Below, one piece after another: positions 59,437 through 64,000 of a DNA stretch of 64,000 bases (the stretch's first letter is position 1; each line of letters opens with the position of its first letter). A program made the position numbers and the translations under genes. A model generated the notes under the pieces. The model made no database searches. It saw only the letters and a program-made list of their open reading frames with translations, and was not told the DNA's origin. Where the stretch lies: contig JAZHDD010000048.1 in NCBI GenBank assembly GCA_036541255.1, positions 1 through 64,000 on the forward strand. Direction: 5' to 3'. This DNA is from Paucidesulfovibrio sp036541255 (GTDB lineage: Bacteria > Desulfobacterota > Desulfovibrionia > Desulfovibrionales > Desulfovibrionaceae).

Positions 59437-59466
59437 CCCCTGCCTCGGCAGGGGTTTCGTTTTTTC
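59437..59466 (+). terminator. Terminator after the RRM gene
   Basis: CCCCTGC/GCAGGGG stem with a 4-base loop, then TTTCGTTTTTT in the plus direction. It overlaps the end of the convergent FapA-like gene by two bases. Confidence 0.85.
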
Positions 59467-61393
59467 AGATGTTCCGGATGACGATGGCCCGTGCGTCCAG
59501 GTCCAGGTAAATCTGGCTGCGGTCCACGGCCCGGTCGATGCGCAGGACGCGGCCGCCGATCTTGATGTTCACGCCCGGATGGATGCGGCGGCGGACCTTG
59601 ATGCGGCAGTGGCTGAGCGCCTTTTGGCGCAACTCCACGTCCTTTTTCATGAATTCGTTGATTTTTTTGAATTTGCGTTCCAGTCGGATGCGGTACTTGA
59701 GCACCTCGGCCATGGCTTCGCGTTTGGCCGGGGCTGTGGCTTCCAGGATGGAGCGGGCATCGCCGTCGCCGATGCTTTCGCAGATGCGCTCCAGTTCCCG
59801 CTTGATTTTGCCCCGGGCGTCGATCATGGGCGCGTGGTCGCGTTGTCGGTGGCTGATGATCACGTCCGTGGCAACGCCCAGTTCCGAACCCAGCTCGTTG
59901 ACCTCGATGCCGGTGTGGGTGGATATGACGCCGCCCTGGACTACGCCCTTGCCCTGGATGGCCGTGAGCGTGCCTTTGACGTTGATCCGGCAGTTGGTGG
60001 CGTAATTCCCGATGATCACGTCCCCCTCGGCCTCGATGTCGGCGTTGGTGGCGAACTGGGCCATGACGTTGCCCTTGGCGCGCACCTTGCCCCCGTCGGG
60101 CATGAGGATGCCGCCGCGCACCTCCACGTCGCCGCCGCTGACGACCTCGGCGCTCTCCACGGTGCTCTCCACGAGCACATGGTCCGGCGCGGATACCTTC
60201 ATGCCGCTGATCACGTTGCCCCGGACCTGCACCGAGCCGAATTCCGCGGTGATGTGTCCGGTGGAAAGATCCACGTCCTTCTTGACCATGAGCACCTGGC
60301 TGACAGAGAGCACGCCCCGTTCGTACATGAGCAGGCCCTTGTCCGTGGCCTCGAAGGAGTCCTTGCCCAACCGCTTGACGCCCTTGCCCGCCGACACGGA
60401 TAGCGTACGGCCGTTCTTGGCCGGAATGGTCTTCTTGAAGAGGTCGATGCCGCCCTGGCCCGGTTCAGGAGGGTGGACGCAGGCCACGGTCTGGCCGGGC
60501 TCGACCATGGGCAGGCTGGCCCGGTGGCGGTAGTCGATGCGTCCGGCCGCGTCCTCGCGCTGGTCGTCCACCTGCCGCTCCACGAGAATCTCCAGCCAGC
60601 CGTCGCGTCCCGGTTCCGGTTCCTTGCCCATGGCAACGATCACGTCCTTGGCGATCTGCCTGTCCTGGCGAGTGGTTTCAAAGGCCTGGGCAAGATGTTC
60701 TTCTGCGGGGCCTACAAGCACGCCGAGCTTTTCCAGCTCGGGCAGAAACATCTCCGGCGTGATTTCATTGCCCAGATGGTCGCGGTGATAGACCAGGCCG
60801 AGAACATGGATTTCGTCTTCGTCGATGTACAGGCCGGGCTTGACCGAGACCGTGCCTTCGCGGATTGCGGCCATGCCGTAAGCCGTGGCCGTGAAGGTCT
60901 GCTCCGTGGAATCGTAGGCCACGTTGTCCCCGGCCTTGGGGATGACGTCCTGGAGTCGGCCTTCAATGGTCTTGGTAGGAGGTATTTCCCGGCCGTCGAT
61001 GCTGCGTCCGGGCTGGGCATGGGTGGGTGGGATTTTGCGGGCGATGACCTGCCCGGAAAAAACAGGCATGCGCAGATCGCCGAGGGGCTCGATGCGGCCA
61101 TGGGAGGCGTCCACTGGTTCCAGCCCGCGCACAAGCACGATTTTGCGGTAGTCCTGCCCGCTGCTGAGGCGTTCCAGAATTTTGTCTATGGCGCCTTCCA
61201 CCGGGTCCAGGGTCACGCCCGCTTCCTGGAGCTGGCTACGGATGGATTTGGCGGTCAGGGGGCGTCCGCCCGGCAGGGGCGGCAGGTAACGATTCACGCC
61301 CAATTTCATGCCGTCGGGTGACAGGTAGAAACGGACGGTTCCGTCTGGGCCTTTGCGCCCGTGATCGTTTTCCCCCTGAGGGTTGTCGGTCAT
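59465..61393 (-). CDS. FapA/DUF342-family protein
   Basis: Product of 642 residues. The central part (about 350-520) is the FapA (DUF342) beta-helix, a run of short repeats with alternating Val/Gly such as 'GSVQVRGNVISGMKV', 'GGDVEVRGGILMPDGGKVRAKGNV' and 'ADIEAEGDVIIGNY'. N-terminal domains (about 20-130 and 175-300) and a C-terminal helical coiled coil (about 550-600) surround it. The molecular role of this family is not established; related proteins occur in motile and Gram-positive bacteria. No signal peptide or membrane helix is seen. It is a single minus-strand gene; the Shine-Dalgarno is weak. Confidence 0.9.
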   Translation of the reverse strand: MTDNPQGENDHGRKGPDGTVRFYLSPDGMKLGVNRYLPPLPGGRPLTAKSIRSQLQEAGVTLDPVEGAIDKILERLSSGQDYRKIVLVRGLEPVDASHGRIEPLGDLRMPVFSGQVIARKIPPTHAQPGRSIDGREIPPTKTIEGRLQDVIPKAGDNVAYDSTEQTFTATAYGMAAIREGTVSVKPGLYIDEDEIHVLGLVYHRDHLGNEITPEMFLPELEKLGVLVGPAEEHLAQAFETTRQDRQIAKDVIVAMGKEPEPGRDGWLEILVERQVDDQREDAAGRIDYRHRASLPMVEPGQTVACVHPPEPGQGGIDLFKKTIPAKNGRTLSVSAGKGVKRLGKDSFEATDKGLLMYERGVLSVSQVLMVKKDVDLSTGHITAEFGSVQVRGNVISGMKVSAPDHVLVESTVESAEVVSGGDVEVRGGILMPDGGKVRAKGNVMAQFATNADIEAEGDVIIGNYATNCRINVKGTLTAIQGKGVVQGGVISTHTGIEVNELGSELGVATDVIISHRQRDHAPMIDARGKIKRELERICESIGDGDARSILEATAPAKREAMAEVLKYRIRLERKFKKINEFMKKDVELRQKALSHCRIKVRRRIHPGVNIKIGGRVLRIDRAVDRSQIYLDLDARAIVIRNI

Positions 61394-61542
61394 GCGGTTT
61401 TCCCGTCGCGCCTAAGTGAAAAGTCCAAGCCCTCTCGCGACAAGTACGATATTGAAAAGAAATAGGCAATATTGCCTTTTTGCGTGCTTGTTTTTGATGT
61501 TGTTCGCACCTGGGTGCGGGAAATCTGGGCGCTGCGGCAAGA

Positions 61543-62757
61543 TTAGAGTCGCCACAGCAACTCTTCGAGGCGCGCGAGCAGATTTGCATGCAGGCCGCCG
61601 CCAGCCGGGGGCGTCCCGAACAGGGATTCGCGCTGCTCCCGCAGACCAGGAACAGCGTCCGGAGAAGAGGAGTACACTGTCATGGACAGGCGTTCTGCTA
61701 GGAGATAACCGGTCACGCCCTGGTGGAACAGCGCCATGGCCGTGGAGAATTCGCGTGCGCGCGGCTCCCAGTATTCCAGCGCTGCCTGTGTCGGGGGCGA
61801 GGCCAGGGCTTCGCAGACCATGTTCAGAAGGCTGTTCAGGGCCGCGCCGGGCAGGCCGCGCCGCCAGCCCAGAAGCCAGGGCGTGCGCCAGAAGAGCAGC
61901 ATCTGTTCCTTGCCGGTGCGCACCAGGTCGAGCAAGAGCTCACGGGCGTGGTTCAATGCCAGATCTGGCCAGAGCACGGGCAGGGCTGCCGGGTCCCAGG
62001 CGGGCAGGAAGAATTCCGGTTCGGGAAGGCCGGTCAGGCCCGCGAGAATGTGGGTCAGCCAGCGGTTGGCTTGGGGCGAGGCCGGAGTCTCCAGGTGGGC
62101 GTAGCTGAGCACATAGCGGCCCTGCCCGAAGCGTCCCGAGATAACGGCGGGCAAGCCTTCGAAGTCGGGCCGGATGCGCACGCCGTAGAGGTTTTCCCAG
62201 TCCGAGGCCGTGCCTTTGGGCAGGCTTTTCAGGGCCAGGTCCGCCATCCAGAAGTCCGGTCCGGGCTTGTTGTAGGTGGCCAGTATTTCCACGTCGTTGT
62301 CCGCGGGCTCGAAACGGCCCGGCCACCAGACCGGGAGCAGGGCGCTGTTGCTCATATCTTTGGGGATCAGAATATGGTCGTTCCCGAAATCCACATGGAC
62401 GTGGCCGGACATGAAGTGCTGCATGCGGTCCGTAAAGGCGCGCCTGCGCCAGGGGCAGAGCGAAAGTCCGCCGCCGCTCAGGGCCAGCCCGGCCCCGCCG
62501 CAGAAACCGAGATAGGAGCCGCCGTCCCGTACAAAGGCCCGCACCGCCTCGATACCCGCGTCTCCAAGCCGTTCGGCCTTGCCCCGGGCCCAGCCGCCCG
62601 GAACCAGCAACAGGCCGGGGGGGTTGTCAGCGAGCAATCCCTGGGCTATCTCAGTCCCTCGCACGAGCCGATGAGGCAGGCCCCAGGCCGCCAGGGCCCG
62701 GCGGGCCATGAGCCCCCAGAAGTGCGATTCGTCCCAGTATATGTAGATGCTTGACAT
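61543..62757 (-). CDS. BPL_N-type class I amidotransferase-like protein
   Basis: Product of 404 residues. The N-terminal part (about 1-235) resembles the glutamine-amidotransferase-like domain of yeast biotin-protein ligase (BPL_N): 'IYIYWDESHFWGL', 'LLVPGGWA', and a nucleophile-elbow Cys86 in 'YLGFCGGAGLALSG'. A conserved region with 'ISGRFGQGRYVLSYAHLETPAS' follows. The C-terminal part (about 240-404) is helical and not recognised. No biotin-ligase catalytic domain is present. Whether it has enzyme activity is unknown. It appears monocistronic, lying between the FapA-like gene and divergent valS. Confidence 0.82.
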   Translation of the reverse strand: MSSIYIYWDESHFWGLMARRALAAWGLPHRLVRGTEIAQGLLADNPPGLLLVPGGWARGKAERLGDAGIEAVRAFVRDGGSYLGFCGGAGLALSGGGLSLCPWRRRAFTDRMQHFMSGHVHVDFGNDHILIPKDMSNSALLPVWWPGRFEPADNDVEILATYNKPGPDFWMADLALKSLPKGTASDWENLYGVRIRPDFEGLPAVISGRFGQGRYVLSYAHLETPASPQANRWLTHILAGLTGLPEPEFFLPAWDPAALPVLWPDLALNHARELLLDLVRTGKEQMLLFWRTPWLLGWRRGLPGAALNSLLNMVCEALASPPTQAALEYWEPRAREFSTAMALFHQGVTGYLLAERLSMTVYSSSPDAVPGLREQRESLFGTPPAGGGLHANLLARLEELLWRL

Positions 62758-62959
62758 ATTGACGCCCCAGGCTAGGTTTGTGCGACGCTATCAAGCGCGC
62801 CGCCCACTGGCAAGTCGGACCGCTGCCATGGATTGTCGGAAAAACCGATGTTCTGGCAAAAAGGCCTGCTGTCCCGGGCGGATGAAACAGAACATTGCAG
62901 GGAAAGGGCTGCGTTATCAGGACGCGGTTTGATCCGAAGTATATTTTCAAGGAGAGAGA

Positions 62960-64000
62960 ATGGGCAAGCCGGAATTGGCCAAAGGCTACGAGCCTCGGGA
63001 TGTGGAAGCGAGATGGAGCGCGCATTGGGAAGAAAACAGGACCTTCACCCCGGACCCCGAGGCTGAGGGCGAGCCGTATTCCATCGTCATTCCTCCGCCC
63101 AACGTTACCGGCGTGCTGCACATGGGCCACGCCCTGAACCAGACCATCCAGGACGTGCTTGCCCGGTTTTATCGCCAGCAGGGCCGCAACGTGCTCTGGG
63201 TGCCCGGCACGGACCACGCGGGCATCGCCACCCAGAACGTGGTCGAGCGCGAGCTGAAAAAGGAAGGCCTGACCCGCGACGACCTGGGCCGCGAGAAATT
63301 CCTGGAGCGCGTCTGGGCCTGGCGCGAGGACAAGGGCGGCACCATCCAGAACCAGATCCGGCGCATGGGCTCCTCCGTGGACTGGACCCGCGAATGTTTT
63401 ACCTTTGACGACCAGCGCGCCAAGGCCGTGCGCAAGGTCTTTGTGGAGTTGTTCAAACAGGGGCTGATCTACAAGGGCAACTATATCATCAACTGGTGCA
63501 ACCGCTGTCACACGGCCCTGGCCGATGACGAGGTCGAGCACGAGCCAAAGCCCGGCAAACTCCACCATATCCGCTATTCCCTGGCCGACGGCTCCGGCGA
63601 CATCGTCATCGCCACCACCCGGCCCGAGACCATGCTCGCGGACACGGCCATTGCCGTGAACCCCGAGGACGACCGTTTCAGGCACCTTATCGGCAAGACC
63701 GTGATCCTGCCCCTGGTGGGCCGCGAACTGCCTGTCATCGGCGACAGCTACGTGGACATCGAGTTCGGCACGGGCTGCCTCAAGGTCACTCCGGCCCACG
63801 ACATGAACGACTGGGAACTGGGACGCAAGCACGGTCTGGACGTCATCGCCATCCTGGACGAGGACGGCTACGTCAACGAAAACGCGCCCGAAAAATATCG
63901 CGGCATGTTCAAGGAAGACGCGCGCAAGGCCGTCATGGCCGACCTGGAAGCCGAGGGCCGCGTTGTGGAAGTGGCGGACCACGACCACAGCGTTGGCGTC
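62960..64000 (+). CDS. valS: Valine--tRNA ligase, N-terminal part (runs off the window)
   Basis: Class Ia synthetase that charges tRNA-Val; only the first 347 codons are in the window. The 'HIGH' signature appears as 'PPPNVTGVLHMGHALNQT', followed by 'GTDHAGIATQNVVE'. The start of the CP1 editing domain shows 'IATTRPETMLADTAIAVNPED' and 'GTGCLKVTPAHDMNDWELG', which remove mischarged threonine. The KMSKS loop would lie beyond the edge. AAGGAGAGAG precedes the ATG at 62960. The 202-bp region before it holds no gene, and no T-box or other leader element was recognised. Confidence 0.97.
   Translation, partial: MGKPELAKGYEPRDVEARWSAHWEENRTFTPDPEAEGEPYSIVIPPPNVTGVLHMGHALNQTIQDVLARFYRQQGRNVLWVPGTDHAGIATQNVVERELKKEGLTRDDLGREKFLERVWAWREDKGGTIQNQIRRMGSSVDWTRECFTFDDQRAKAVRKVFVELFKQGLIYKGNYIINWCNRCHTALADDEVEHEPKPGKLHHIRYSLADGSGDIVIATTRPETMLADTAIAVNPEDDRFRHLIGKTVILPLVGRELPVIGDSYVDIEFGTGCLKVTPAHDMNDWELGRKHGLDVIAILDEDGYVNENAPEKYRGMFKEDARKAVMADLEAEGRVVEVADHDHSVGV

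Overview
The window looks like chromosomal DNA from a sulfate-reducing deltaproteobacterium of the Desulfovibrio type. That is inferred from the high G+C content (judged by eye), the gene content (TAXI-type TRAP transporter, cytochrome bd oxidase, polar-flagellum genes, many PAS-rich kinases, a CbiA-type cobyrinate synthase) and the protein sequences. It was not confirmed by any search. Genes are densely packed and translational coupling is common. Most transcription units end in clear hairpin terminators. I saw no tRNA or rRNA gene, insertion sequence, CRISPR array or prophage.

Layout. 1-3.5 kb: an unrecognised coiled-coil protein and a hybrid sensor kinase. 3.6-8.1 kb (minus strand): an envelope-sugar operon of a two-domain CDP-ribitol synthase of the Bcs1/Acs1 type, a CDP-polyol phosphotransferase and glmS. 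8.5-17.2 kb: housekeeping and repair (rdgB, a sensor kinase with a Rossmann-like N-terminus, rimO, an Uup-type ABC-F protein, serS, pncC, thpR). 17.3-25.3 kb: a small gene behind a near-perfect sigma-54 promoter, a universal stress protein, hisC-cmk, a protein-quality-control group (htpX, a DegP-like protease, a methyltransferase, Hsp20) and phosphofructokinase. 25.5-27.9 kb: cydAB. 28-35.4 kb: a PEBP-like secreted protein, a flavoprotein, a 27-residue membrane miniprotein, an SGNH hydrolase, exonuclease III, an NhaC-type antiporter and a NYN-domain protein.

35.4-44.7 kb (minus strand): malic enzyme, a TAXI TRAP transporter, a methyltransferase, and a two-component system whose sensor resembles the dicarboxylate sensor DctB. 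Together these suggest uptake and oxidation of organic acids. 44.8-55 kb: an RNA methyltransferase; a CARDB protein; an operon joining a periplasmic ligand-binding protein to a membrane GGDEF-EAL protein, a TPR protein and cbiA; two Cys-rich miniproteins; an RDD membrane protein; DNA polymerase IV. 55.3-59 kb: a flagellar unit (fliJ, motE, truA, a FliD-like protein). 59.1-64 kb: an RRM protein, a FapA/DUF342 protein, a BPL_N-type amidotransferase-like protein, and the start of valS, which runs off the window.

The best leads are the ribitol-phosphate operon, the orphan binding protein coupled to c-di-GMP turnover (with a probable leaderless start), the NYN protein with LOTUS-like regions, the sigma-54-driven small gene, the 27-residue membrane protein, and an intergenic region at 40.3-40.4 kb with two dyads and a terminator that serves no visible gene.
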